DNA from: Sediminibacterium sp.
GTDB taxonomy: Bacteria; Bacteroidota; Bacteroidia; Chitinophagales; Chitinophagaceae
Direction of reading: 5' to 3'
Length of the DNA stretch: 64,000 nucleotides
NCBI GenBank assembly: GCA_017537025.1
Contig: JAFWCB010000005.1
Location: 712,104 to 776,103 of the forward strand
Of the stretch, positions 55,759-64,000 are shown one piece after another; position 1 is the first letter of the stretch; each line of letters starts with the position of its first letter. The translations under genes and the position numbers were made by a program. The notes below the pieces were generated by a model. The model did not search any database, was not told the origin of the DNA, and was given only the letters and a program-made list of their open reading frames with translations.

Positions 55759-58215
55759 TTAAGTCCGCCGATTCTTTTTAAGGGATAAATAATCTAAGAA
55801 ATAAATAATCCTAACCGATAAGCTGTTCTGTTGGGCAGATTCAACCGTATTTCCAAAGTTTTTAAAATAATTGGTTTGAACATCTGTATTGAAGGTGCTA
55901 ATGGCATCTTTCCAAACTACATTTATAAAGCTACCCAATGCAAATTGCCAGGTATATACCATATCTATATTAAAATAGTTTACATTAAAATTCACATCTC
56001 TATCAATTCCGCCGGGAATAGGCATTAATCCACCATCGTTCTGTAGGCTGAAGAAGGCATTGTTGTTCACTCTGCTCCAGTAGTGCCTGGCCCGAAAAGT
56101 AATCCCCATTTTATTGTTGAAATTATATTTGGCATTAAAAATATTTTCAATCGTCACTCTTTTTCTGAGTGCAAATATGATACTGTCGTTATTATACATT
56201 GTTGCATAGCCAAGATTATTATTACGTAATTGTAAAGAGCTATTTATACTTAATGTAAGCTTTTGATTAAAGCGATATTGGTTGCGGATAGAATAGTCTT
56301 GACCATTGCTTCCATAGCGATTACTAAATCGATTAAAAAACTCAACAGAAGCAGAATATTTTTTAGCACGGTTGGTTTCAACCCAAAAGCCATGCGCTAA
56401 AGAAGCGGGTCGCCGAAATACTTTTCCCTCTACGCGCGGCTCATAAAAATCATTATTCTCAAAAGCATTTGCATTAAGATTCACACCCGCCCACCATAAG
56501 TTTTTGAATTGTCCATTAACATTTGCATTCATCCAACTATTTTGAAAATCCCAGGGCTTATATCGCATAGAAACACCCCCATTTATATTTACATTTATTC
56601 TGTTATACCATTTCTTGGGTTCTAACCAACGATAGCCCATCCAAAAATAATTATCCATATAGTTGTTATTCGTAAAATAACCCAAATCGTTATGGTTATA
56701 TTTATGGTCGGCAAAGTCTTGCGAAATCTCAAAATTAAAACGGCCACTTCTCTTTGCGAATGAAAGGCTATGCGCATAACCGTTTTCATTTTGCCCCGGA
56801 CCATTATACCCTAGTAATTGACTAACTGCTGTTTTACCGGAAAAATTCCATTTATTTCCTTTCGAATAAAGATCCCATAAACCTGCTGTTACATTAGCAT
56901 CGTAAGCTGCGCCGGCGCGGGTAACATTCGTGTTGATAAGGGATACGCTAGAATTATTTTTTAAGGTTTGATCCAATACGAGAATATTATAGTTAGTGAG
57001 GGGGTTTGTTTCAATTCTTCTACTCTCTTTGCCATCTTTTTCTATAATAGCATATTGGGGACTGATAACCGCATTGAAGAAACCAATCCCTAAACCTGAT
57101 TGAGTTCTACCACTAATTTTGCTTGCATTGATGAGTTTTGTTTCGGAGGGGTTTTTAGCAATTGTTTCGCCCGGGAGTAATTGTGATTGTACCTCGCCGT
57201 AGTGTAGTGGTTGACCGCCAATGCGCCTGCTGTAAAATAGATTTCCTTTTCCAAACAATTCAGTGCCTTCTGTAAAAAAACTTCTGTTTTCGTTATAGCG
57301 AACTTCAAAAGGGGTTAAATTTAAAACCTGGTTATCGCTTTGAACCTGACCAAAATCCGGTATCAAGGTCATATCCAATGTAAACGCTTGGTTAATTCCA
57401 TATTTTACATCTACTCCCCCATTTATAGAGGTTTTTGTATTGTTTATACCTGGCGTATTATAGGGATAATGATTGGCGTAGGTAGAAAGGTAAGGTGAGA
57501 AGGACAGGCGAATAGGCGCTTTAATATCTTGTACCCCGCTCCAGGTTCCGAATTGCGCTAAAAAATTCCCTCCGATTTTGGGATCAACCGGATTCCACAT
57601 TAATTGCTTTCCACTTTTATTGCGCCGTCTGGTAATATTAATTCCCCAATCTTGAACTTTTTTGTTTCCAAAACGAATGGCAGCATATGGTATGCGCATT
57701 TCAAAAACCCAGCCGTCGTTTACAATTTTAGAGTTGGTTTCATACACACTATTCCAGCTTCCGTCTTCTCCATCAGAAGAATATTTGGCATCAAATTGTT
57801 CGCCCAGTGGTGTTACGTAATAACCAAATCCGTTTATTTTATCATGATAGGTATCAAAGATAATTCCCACAAAATCGTTCACGCCAACCACATCACGACC
57901 TACAAGCTCTTTTGTAATACTATCAATACTGGCTTCGTGAACATACCCTGAAATGTAAATAGCGTCATTGTCATACAAAATTCGGATTTCTGTTTTATTG
58001 GCGGGATCCTCCTTTAAGCCGAACGACGGCCTCCATTCTACAAAATCTGTTGCGATAGGAGCCGATTTCCAAGCCTCATCATTTAGTACGCCATCTATTT
58101 TGATCTTTCCTGTTGTGCGTGTAGCAAACAGCTTTTTATGTTGAAGAGAATCATGTTGTGCATGTATTTCCGAAACAAATAATATAATGTATAAAAATGT
58201 TGTAAGCAGTTTCAT
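55759..58215 (-). CDS. DUF5916 secreted protein with CBM9-like domain
   Basis: From the ATG at 58215 the protein has 818 residues: a signal peptide (about 1-19, ending IHAQ), a family-9 carbohydrate-binding-like domain (about 25-205, with KIDGVLNDEAWKSAPIA and RILYDNDAIYISGYV), and a DUF5916 region predicted to be an outer-membrane barrel (FNRFSNRYGSNG, YLSLKKN at the end). The family is common in Bacteroidota and has no proven function. A longer frame starts 66 bp upstream, but only 58215 yields the signal peptide. Confidence 0.85.
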   Translation of the reverse strand: MKLLTTFLYIILFVSEIHAQHDSLQHKKLFATRTTGKIKIDGVLNDEAWKSAPIATDFVEWRPSFGLKEDPANKTEIRILYDNDAIYISGYVHEASIDSITKELVGRDVVGVNDFVGIIFDTYHDKINGFGYYVTPLGEQFDAKYSSDGEDGSWNSVYETNSKIVNDGWVFEMRIPYAAIRFGNKKVQDWGINITRRRNKSGKQLMWNPVDPKIGGNFLAQFGTWSGVQDIKAPIRLSFSPYLSTYANHYPYNTPGINNTKTSINGGVDVKYGINQAFTLDMTLIPDFGQVQSDNQVLNLTPFEVRYNENRSFFTEGTELFGKGNLFYSRRIGGQPLHYGEVQSQLLPGETIAKNPSETKLINASKISGRTQSGLGIGFFNAVISPQYAIIEKDGKESRRIETNPLTNYNILVLDQTLKNNSSVSLINTNVTRAGAAYDANVTAGLWDLYSKGNKWNFSGKTAVSQLLGYNGPGQNENGYAHSLSFAKRSGRFNFEISQDFADHKYNHNDLGYFTNNNYMDNYFWMGYRWLEPKKWYNRINVNINGGVSMRYKPWDFQNSWMNANVNGQFKNLWWAGVNLNANAFENNDFYEPRVEGKVFRRPASLAHGFWVETNRAKKYSASVEFFNRFSNRYGSNGQDYSIRNQYRFNQKLTLSINSSLQLRNNNLGYATMYNNDSIIFALRKRVTIENIFNAKYNFNNKMGITFRARHYWSRVNNNAFFSLQNDGGLMPIPGGIDRDVNFNVNYFNIDMVYTWQFALGSFINVVWKDAISTFNTDVQTNYFKNFGNTVESAQQNSLSVRIIYFLDYLSLKKNRRT

Positions 58216-58390
58216 TCCGATTTTTTTAAAGGACTCTTTATACTTAATCGTTGCGCTTGTAAAAATGTTACAAGAACACAATGCGAAAAACGTTAAAGCT
58301 TTATAATCGGCAGTAAGAGGTGCTCAACGGAAAAATGATGGAATATTATTTTAAAAATATTTGTTAAAGGAATACTATGGCAGCTAAAAA

Positions 58391-58424
58391 AAGAAACCCT
58401 TCTAAATTTTTAGAAGGGTTTCTT
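58391..58424 (-). terminator. Rho-independent terminator after the amidohydrolase operon
   Basis: A perfect 16-bp inverted repeat (58391-58406 and 58409-58424) carries AGAAACCCTTCT and its complement; on the minus strand it is followed by TTTTTTT. It lies 16 bp past the stop codon. Confidence 0.85.
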
Positions 58425-58440
58425 ACAAAACAGTATTTAA

Positions 58441-59754
58441 TTATTTTATGTTGTATTTAGCCTTATATCTTTCATATAGTTGTTTGTGTTTATCGTCTAA
58501 CACAATTTTTCTTCCCTGTATAAAAGCATCGGTAATGACACTGCTCTTCATATCTAAAATATCTCCAGTACTAATAACAATATTCGCGTCCTTACCTTTT
58601 TCTATAGAACCGGTTACATCATCAATTCCTAATACTTTTGCGGCACCAAGTGTAATGGCCGTGAGGCCTTCTTCTTTAGTAAGACCGTAAGCAACAGCAG
58701 TACCCGCATTAAATGCTAAATTTCTACCTCTATTTTGTGGATCATCATCATTGATGCAAAAACTAACGCCCGCTTTTTGTAGCGCGGCTGCAGCTTTATA
58801 TGGCTGATCTACATCGTCGTCGTCAAGGGTAGGTAGGTTGTGGGATTGCGTAAGAATAACGCCAATATTATTTTGCTTCAGTAAATCTGCGATTTGCCAA
58901 CTTTCAGATGCGCCCACCAAAACAACATCGAATCCAAATTCTTTTGCAAAGTCGATAGCTAAGAGCATCTGCTTTACTTGGTTGCAGTGTACAAAGAGTT
59001 TTTGTTTTTTTGTAAACAAAGGTTTTGCGGCTTCAAATTTTAAATTAGGAACCTTTTGTTCTGTTTGAGTATAAGCTTTCGCCTCACGGAAAAAAGTTTT
59101 AACTGCTTCTAGTTTTTCCAGTGCTTCTTTTGTTGGATCTCCTTGTTGTGTAAAGAACTGTGCAAATAAGGCTCCAAATCTTCCTCCGGGTCTGCCCAAT
59201 AAGCTCGGCATATACAAATTCATACCCATATCTAAACGATATGCCGCATCCTCCCAATTCCAGGCATCTAGTTGAACAATGCTGGAAGTGCCGCCAACCA
59301 AGGATCCTACGGGAGCAGTATGTGCAAGTAGAATACCATTAGAGCGAAGTGTATTAGTAATTTTTGAATCGGCGTTATAAGCAACAATGGAGCGTACGCT
59401 CGGATTCACTTCTCCAATTTCTTGAAAATCTGAAGATGAACGTATACCACTGATTTCTTGTAACCCTAGGGTGGAGGCCGGTAAAATTAATCCCGGATAA
59501 ATATGTTTACCCTTGGCATCATATACTGCTACATTATCTGCGGGTATAGCAATGTTGGTGCCCACTTCTTCAATTTTTCCATTTTGTATTTTTACGATAG
59601 CATTCTCAATAACTGTTCCGTTACCTACGTGTACAGTACCGTTTTTAACGAACGCTAAGCCTTTCTGCGCTTTGGCAGGATATACTGTTTCTTGTGCTGA
59701 AATAGCAGTTGCTAACAGTAATAAACCACTTAGTATGTGAATTGATTTTTTCAT
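58441..59754 (-). CDS. Amidohydrolase-like secreted protein without the HxH motif
   Basis: The 437-residue protein has a signal peptide (about 1-19, ending ISA) and the amidohydrolase fold, with NGTVHVGNGTVIENA at the start and DVTGSIEKGKDANIVI near the end. At the strand-1 site where active enzymes have HxH, the sequence is PGLILPASTLG, with no histidine. The region with NDDDPQNRGR resembles the late metal Asp block. Catalysis by the usual route is therefore unlikely. It follows the larger amidohydrolase gene by 11 bp and probably works with it. Confidence 0.85.
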   Translation of the reverse strand: MKKSIHILSGLLLLATAISAQETVYPAKAQKGLAFVKNGTVHVGNGTVIENAIVKIQNGKIEEVGTNIAIPADNVAVYDAKGKHIYPGLILPASTLGLQEISGIRSSSDFQEIGEVNPSVRSIVAYNADSKITNTLRSNGILLAHTAPVGSLVGGTSSIVQLDAWNWEDAAYRLDMGMNLYMPSLLGRPGGRFGALFAQFFTQQGDPTKEALEKLEAVKTFFREAKAYTQTEQKVPNLKFEAAKPLFTKKQKLFVHCNQVKQMLLAIDFAKEFGFDVVLVGASESWQIADLLKQNNIGVILTQSHNLPTLDDDDVDQPYKAAAALQKAGVSFCINDDDPQNRGRNLAFNAGTAVAYGLTKEEGLTAITLGAAKVLGIDDVTGSIEKGKDANIVISTGDILDMKSSVITDAFIQGRKIVLDDKHKQLYERYKAKYNIK

Positions 59755-59765
59755 GATTATAAATT

Positions 59766-62700
59766 TTAGTGGTTATCAGAATTTAGTATAACATCTTCCA
59801 AATCTACTTCCAACATGCCCAGTTTATGACCATGATCTAAACAGGTACTGATATATTTATAGCTTGGAGTAAATGGCATAACAGGTGAGCCGGATCTTTT
59901 TTCACCAATCAGTTTTCCAATCAACCTTGTTCTTTCTGCTTTTACTTGTTTGCGCATTTCAGCATCTTTTTCACGATCGAAGTAAATAGTTCCATCCACC
60001 ATAGTGTATAAGGATTTGGCATAAATGCTTAGCGGATGATCGCTCCACAAAACAAGATCTGCATCTTTACCTTCTTTAATGCTACCAACCCTATCATCTA
60101 CGTGTAGCATTTTAGCGGGGTTGATAGTAACCATTTTAAGGGCATCTTCTTCACTGATACCGCCATATTTTACACTCTTGGCTGCTTCCTGATTTAGGCG
60201 GCGTGCCATTTCTGCATCATCTGAATTGATGGCAACATTTAATCCCACTTTTTGCATGATGGCTGCATTATAAGGAATGGCGTCTTGCACTTCATTTTTA
60301 TAAGCCCACCAATCTGAGAACGTAGATGCATTAGCCCCATGTTCTTTCATTTTATCGGCTACTTTATAGCCCTCTAAAATATGGGTAAAAGTATTGATTC
60401 GGAAACCAAAACGCTCTGCAACCCGCATGGTTCCTATGATTTCGCTGGCAACATAACTGTGGCAAGTAATAAATCTTTTCTTATTGATAATTTCTGCTAA
60501 CGCATCTAATTCAAGATCTCTTCTCACAACAACAGGGGTTGCGCCTTTCTTTTTATTATTAGCTTCAGCTTCTTTCCATTCTGTATCATATGCTTTAGCT
60601 CTTGTGAAAGCATCGATCAACACTTGTTCAACACCCATTCTTGTATCGGGAAATCTGGTATTACCTTGTGTAGACGAGGAACGTTTTACATTTTCGCCTA
60701 AAGCAAACTTGATAAAAGGATCCCAGTTTTTAAACATCAACCCTTCATCATCAGCTCCCCAGCGAAGTTTAATTAACTGTGTTTGTCCGCCAATGGTATT
60801 CGCAGAGCCGTGTAAAATATGAGAGGTTGTAACCCCGCCGCTAAGTTGACGATAGATATTAATATCATCTGGATCCAAGTTGTCTTTAATACGTACTTCA
60901 GATGTTACTGATTGCCCGCCTTCATTAGTAGAAGCCGAAGCAATATGTGAGTGCTCGTCAATAATACCCGCTGTTAAATGTTTGCCTGTTGCATCAATGA
61001 TACGTGCGCCGGCGTCACTTAGATTTTTACCAACTTTTGCAATCTTTCCATTTTTCACTAACACATCTGCTCCTTCTAATTTTCCTTCTTTATCGCTGGT
61101 CCATACCGTTGCATTTTTAAAAAGAACGGTTTCTTGTTTTGGCAAAGTGCTATCACTATTTCCAAATGCAGTGAATGGATATAATGTACCATTTACTTTT
61201 GGTACTGGTTTTGCCTTTATACTATCTGCTTTAGCTACGGTTAAAGAAATAGGTGTTGCGCTCCAGGTAAGCATGTTACCTGATGAATCTACGCCGGTTC
61301 CATTCCAAATACTACCATTATTAAAACCACTTAGTTTGGTTGCATTAGCCGGTAATGAAGCGGCTCCTGCCCCTCCCATCATAGCTTGCATATTTGCCAT
61401 ATTTGGCATGCCCCCACTTCTTCTAGCGCGCATGCTAGGCGAATAACCAATTTTCACGGTTTTGCCATCGTAACTAAAGCGAGGAGTTAGGGTATCTTTC
61501 CCTGTAAGGAGAGAGGCGCTGCTATTTGACTTTACATCGAGTGTAAAAGCTTGTGAACCCGCAGGAGTGTTTACTACTAAATTATAAGTGCCGGCAATAG
61601 AAGACCAAGCATCTTCTTTAACGGCATATTTCTCTCCATTTACCCAGTTGTGTAAAATGGTTGCTTTTTCTGAAAAAACGGGAGCGGTAGTGATTACGAA
61701 ATTGGCAATTTTACCCGCTTCAATACTTCCTACTTTATCATAAACCCCTAACCAGGTTGCCGGATTTTTTGTGAGCGCTTCCATTGCCCCCTTTTCTGTT
61801 AGGCCATATTCAATAGCTTTTCTTACTGCTGCTAAAAATGTTTTTGGGTCGCGCAAATCAGCCGCAGTTAAGCAAAAAGGAATTCCTGCTTTTTCGATAG
61901 CAGCCGGATTTGTAGGCGCTAATTCCCAGGCCTTCATATCTGCTAACGAAACAAGTCTGGCATCGTTAGGGTCCTCTACGTCTTGTGCTTGCGGAAAGTT
62001 TACTGAAACAATAAGCGGCGCTTTTGTGGCAGCTACTTCTTTAATGCGCTGGTATTCTCTACCGGTTGCCTTAATAATATATTGCACACCAAATTCATCG
62101 CCTATTCTATCTGCCCGCATTACATTCCATAAATCAATCCCACGATCTTGTGTATCAAAAATTTGTGGGAGCGATTGATTATCGTTGAAATTTTTTAAAC
62201 TCAGATTTACACCTTCTTTTTTAGCATCCTCAGGGTTTGATTTATACCATGATGCATCATAATATGTTTGTCTAAGCAAGGCAATATTGCCCATCATGGA
62301 AGCGGGGTAAGCAACCGTAGAAGTTCCTTTGTTAAAGGATAGGTTAGCGCTAGCTTTTTCTTTTACAATTACTAAATTGTCTTTTTCATTTGCCAGCGTT
62401 ACTAATGCACCCGTACCTCTTACGATACCATCTTTTTGATGTGTAAGTACGGTTCCAAATCCTGCCTCTCTAAGTGGCTTAGCTCTGGCATCATCTACGC
62501 CAAATAACCGAATGGCGTCGACCTCCGGTTTAATGGCCGGGTTCCAACCCATTACTCCTTTCTGCGCCGGTGCGGCCTGTGGGCCACCTAGCCCAAACGC
62601 AGCGGCGAGCTGAGCCAGGTTGGGCTGTCCGCCGCCTGCGCCCTGACCACCCGCTTGACGTTGCGGCTGTGGCATACCATAATCGGTATAGATATCAATG

Positions 62701-62969
62701 AATGAAGGATAAATAAATTTGTCTTTACAATCTACCACTACCGCTTCTTTAGGAACGCTAATTCCTGTACCTACACTAACGATTTTGCCATCCTTAATAA
62801 TAAGTGTAGCATTTTGTAATGTGGTTTGAGCATCTTTTACAATAGTGGCATTTGTAAATGCGTAGTAACCATCTCGCTTATCGGCTACCCCATTTACAGG
62901 AAAGGTTTCCTGAGCTTGTAGCATGGTTGCTAATAACAAGCCCGAAAACAACAGCTTAAATTTTCTCAT
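59766..62969 (-). CDS. Double amidohydrolase: degenerate first domain, intact second domain
   Basis: The 1067-residue secreted protein has a signal peptide (about 1-19) and two amidohydrolase halves. In the first (about 20-470) the HxH site is FIDIYTDYGM, without His, and is followed by a Gln/Gly/Ala-rich insertion (about 100-140). The second (about 620-1030) has an intact IDEHSH motif, FTHILEGYK with a His, and NSDDAEM with the Asp. A low-complexity PNMANMQAMMGGAG segment sits between the halves. The second half is the likely enzyme, of the imidazolonepropionase-like group; the first may support folding or binding. Confidence 0.85.
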   Translation of the reverse strand: MRKFKLLFSGLLLATMLQAQETFPVNGVADKRDGYYAFTNATIVKDAQTTLQNATLIIKDGKIVSVGTGISVPKEAVVVDCKDKFIYPSFIDIYTDYGMPQPQRQAGGQGAGGGQPNLAQLAAAFGLGGPQAAPAQKGVMGWNPAIKPEVDAIRLFGVDDARAKPLREAGFGTVLTHQKDGIVRGTGALVTLANEKDNLVIVKEKASANLSFNKGTSTVAYPASMMGNIALLRQTYYDASWYKSNPEDAKKEGVNLSLKNFNDNQSLPQIFDTQDRGIDLWNVMRADRIGDEFGVQYIIKATGREYQRIKEVAATKAPLIVSVNFPQAQDVEDPNDARLVSLADMKAWELAPTNPAAIEKAGIPFCLTAADLRDPKTFLAAVRKAIEYGLTEKGAMEALTKNPATWLGVYDKVGSIEAGKIANFVITTAPVFSEKATILHNWVNGEKYAVKEDAWSSIAGTYNLVVNTPAGSQAFTLDVKSNSSASLLTGKDTLTPRFSYDGKTVKIGYSPSMRARRSGGMPNMANMQAMMGGAGAASLPANATKLSGFNNGSIWNGTGVDSSGNMLTWSATPISLTVAKADSIKAKPVPKVNGTLYPFTAFGNSDSTLPKQETVLFKNATVWTSDKEGKLEGADVLVKNGKIAKVGKNLSDAGARIIDATGKHLTAGIIDEHSHIASASTNEGGQSVTSEVRIKDNLDPDDINIYRQLSGGVTTSHILHGSANTIGGQTQLIKLRWGADDEGLMFKNWDPFIKFALGENVKRSSSTQGNTRFPDTRMGVEQVLIDAFTRAKAYDTEWKEAEANNKKKGATPVVVRRDLELDALAEIINKKRFITCHSYVASEIIGTMRVAERFGFRINTFTHILEGYKVADKMKEHGANASTFSDWWAYKNEVQDAIPYNAAIMQKVGLNVAINSDDAEMARRLNQEAAKSVKYGGISEEDALKMVTINPAKMLHVDDRVGSIKEGKDADLVLWSDHPLSIYAKSLYTMVDGTIYFDREKDAEMRKQVKAERTRLIGKLIGEKRSGSPVMPFTPSYKYISTCLDHGHKLGMLEVDLEDVILNSDNH

Positions 62970-63111
62970 ATGTTTTGGTTTAGGAAGAGTTTCTAAAGCT
63001 ACAGAGAACTATCTGCAGGCAGAAATAATTTGCTAATTAAGTGATGAATGGATGAAACAGGGAGAAATGACCTTAAAAGTCTAACAATGTTGTAGGAGTT
63101 TCGGATATAAG

Positions 63112-64000
63112 TTATCTTCCCATGTATACCATTAATATTTGCACGTCACTTGGATTAACACCGCTTATTCTACTTGCCTGACCCAGCGTTTCGGGTTTTA
63201 TTTTACTCAGCTTTTGAACAGCCTCATTAGATAATGCAGATAGTTTTTTGTAATCAAAGTTGGCCGGAATGCGCATGTGCTCTAACTCACTCATCTTTTC
63301 AACGAGTTGATACTCCTTTTCTATATAGCGCTCATATTTAATTTGAATTTCGGCCTGTTCAATACTTTCCGAAGGAATATTATTAAGCTTTTCTGCCAAA
63401 GATGGTATGGCGTCTTTTAGCGCTGTTAAGCTCACATTCGGACGAAGTATAATTTTTGCAGCTTTTTGCTTTTCTGTTAGGGCGGCTGATTGTATCGTTT
63501 CAAAATAGGAGTTAATATCTTCCGGGTCGATGCTGGATTCTATCAGAATATTTTTTACCATAGCCACTTCCTGAGTTTTTCTTTCTACCTGATCTATTCT
63601 CTCCTTACTGGCTAATCCAAGATCATAACTTTTTTTGGTTAATCTAAGGTCGGCATTATCTTGGCGAAGCAATGTTCTAAATTCTGCTCTACTGGTGAAC
63701 ATTCTATATGGCTCATCGGTACCTTTATTAATTAAATCATCTACTAGCACACCCATATAAGCCTCGCTTCTTTTTAGCACAAACGGTTCTTTATGAGCAA
63801 CTTTTTGATGCGCATTGATTCCTGCGATTAAACCTTGACAAGCCGCTTCTTCATAGCCTGTGGTTCCGTTTATTTGTCCCGCAAAAAATAAGTGACTTAC
63901 TAATTTAGTTTCTAGTGCATGTGTTAATTGCGTTGGCATAAAGTAGTCGTACTCAATGGCGTAGCCCGGACGAAAAATCCTTACATTCTCAAATCCCGGA
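63112..64000 (-). CDS. mnmG: tRNA uridine-5-carboxymethylaminomethyl modification enzyme, C-terminal part (cut by window edge)
   Basis: The last 296 codons are visible and continue off the right edge. They show EYDYFMPTQLTHALETK, LFFAGQINGTTGYEEAACQG, ITSRAEFR-type MFTSRAEFRTLLRQDNADLRLT, and the C-terminal helices ending SRISGVNPSDVQILMVYMGR. MnmG works with MnmE to modify the wobble uridine of several tRNAs. The ATG at 63939 is internal, not a start. The gap of 142 bp to the amidohydrolase gene holds nothing recognisable. Confidence 0.96.
   Translation of the reverse strand, partial: PGFENVRIFRPGYAIEYDYFMPTQLTHALETKLVSHLFFAGQINGTTGYEEAACQGLIAGINAHQKVAHKEPFVLKRSEAYMGVLVDDLINKGTDEPYRMFTSRAEFRTLLRQDNADLRLTKKSYDLGLASKERIDQVERKTQEVAMVKNILIESSIDPEDINSYFETIQSAALTEKQKAAKIILRPNVSLTALKDAIPSLAEKLNNIPSESIEQAEIQIKYERYIEKEYQLVEKMSELEHMRIPANFDYKKLSALSNEAVQKLSKIKPETLGQASRISGVNPSDVQILMVYMGR

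Noticed and set aside
60880-61446. A 188-codon frame on the plus strand within the double amidohydrolase gene
   Set aside because: It is antisense to conserved coding sequence and has no recognisable domain.

Overview
The window reads as a chromosome segment of a member of the Bacteroidota, most likely near the Chitinophagaceae. The supporting evidence is AT-rich DNA, TAnnTTTG-type -7 promoter boxes with little Shine-Dalgarno signal, many lipoproteins and secreted proteins, and families typical of that phylum (DUF5686, DUF5916, DUF6090, DUF2480, COG3014, PpiD/SurA-like isomerase). I see no rRNA, tRNA, CRISPR array, prophage or transposase gene. Two genes are cut by the window edges: nagA on the left and mnmG on the right.

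Layout. 1-8 kb: sugar and lipid A genes (nagA, nitrilase, LpxR-like deacylase), recX, a lone receiver, dnaN, adenosine deaminase, a sterol-desaturase-family hydroxylase, then kdsB facing a probable kdnB (Kdo and Kdo8N chemistry). 7.9-8.3 kb: a GxxExxY gene bounded by 36-bp imperfect inverted repeats. 8.4-16 kb: GH32 hydrolase, uvrB, an envelope operon (phytase-like, cyclophilin, DUF4136) and a secreted amidase. 16.1-23.5 kb: a tightly packed seven-gene operon containing two esterase/outer-membrane-barrel pairs, a membrane O-acyltransferase, a one-domain secreted protein and a phospholipid-type acyltransferase. One of the two esterases has lost its whole catalytic triad. 23.6-31 kb: recA, a gamma-glutamyltransferase, and a DUF5686 gene followed by two DUF6090 genes that share an identical 103-bp 5' end. 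31.2-42.5 kb: a dense signalling island with two class III nucleotide cyclases, an HD-YitT-DUF2179 fusion, single receivers, a six-GAF hybrid histidine kinase and a membrane histidine kinase. 42.5-45.4 kb: membrane dipeptidase, HAD phosphatase and nadA.

45.4-46 kb is the only long gene-free stretch. It is AT-rich, lies between divergent genes and holds several DnaA-box-like 9-mers, so it is a weak-to-moderate candidate replication origin. After it come a PpiD-type isomerase, DUF2480, a small Trp/Asn/Tyr-rich secreted protein, an LpoB-like lipoprotein and a COG3014 lipoprotein. A second desaturase-family hydroxylase, polA, an unknown outer-membrane protein and DUF5916 follow. The window ends with two amidohydrolase-family secreted proteins, in which two of three hydrolase domains lack the HxH metal motif, and the 3' part of mnmG.

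The two regions most likely to hold something undescribed are the esterase/pseudoesterase-barrel-acyltransferase operon (16.1-23.5 kb) and the back-to-back cyclase/kinase island (31.2-41.1 kb). In the second, one cyclase has the residues expected for ATP and the other has lost both.
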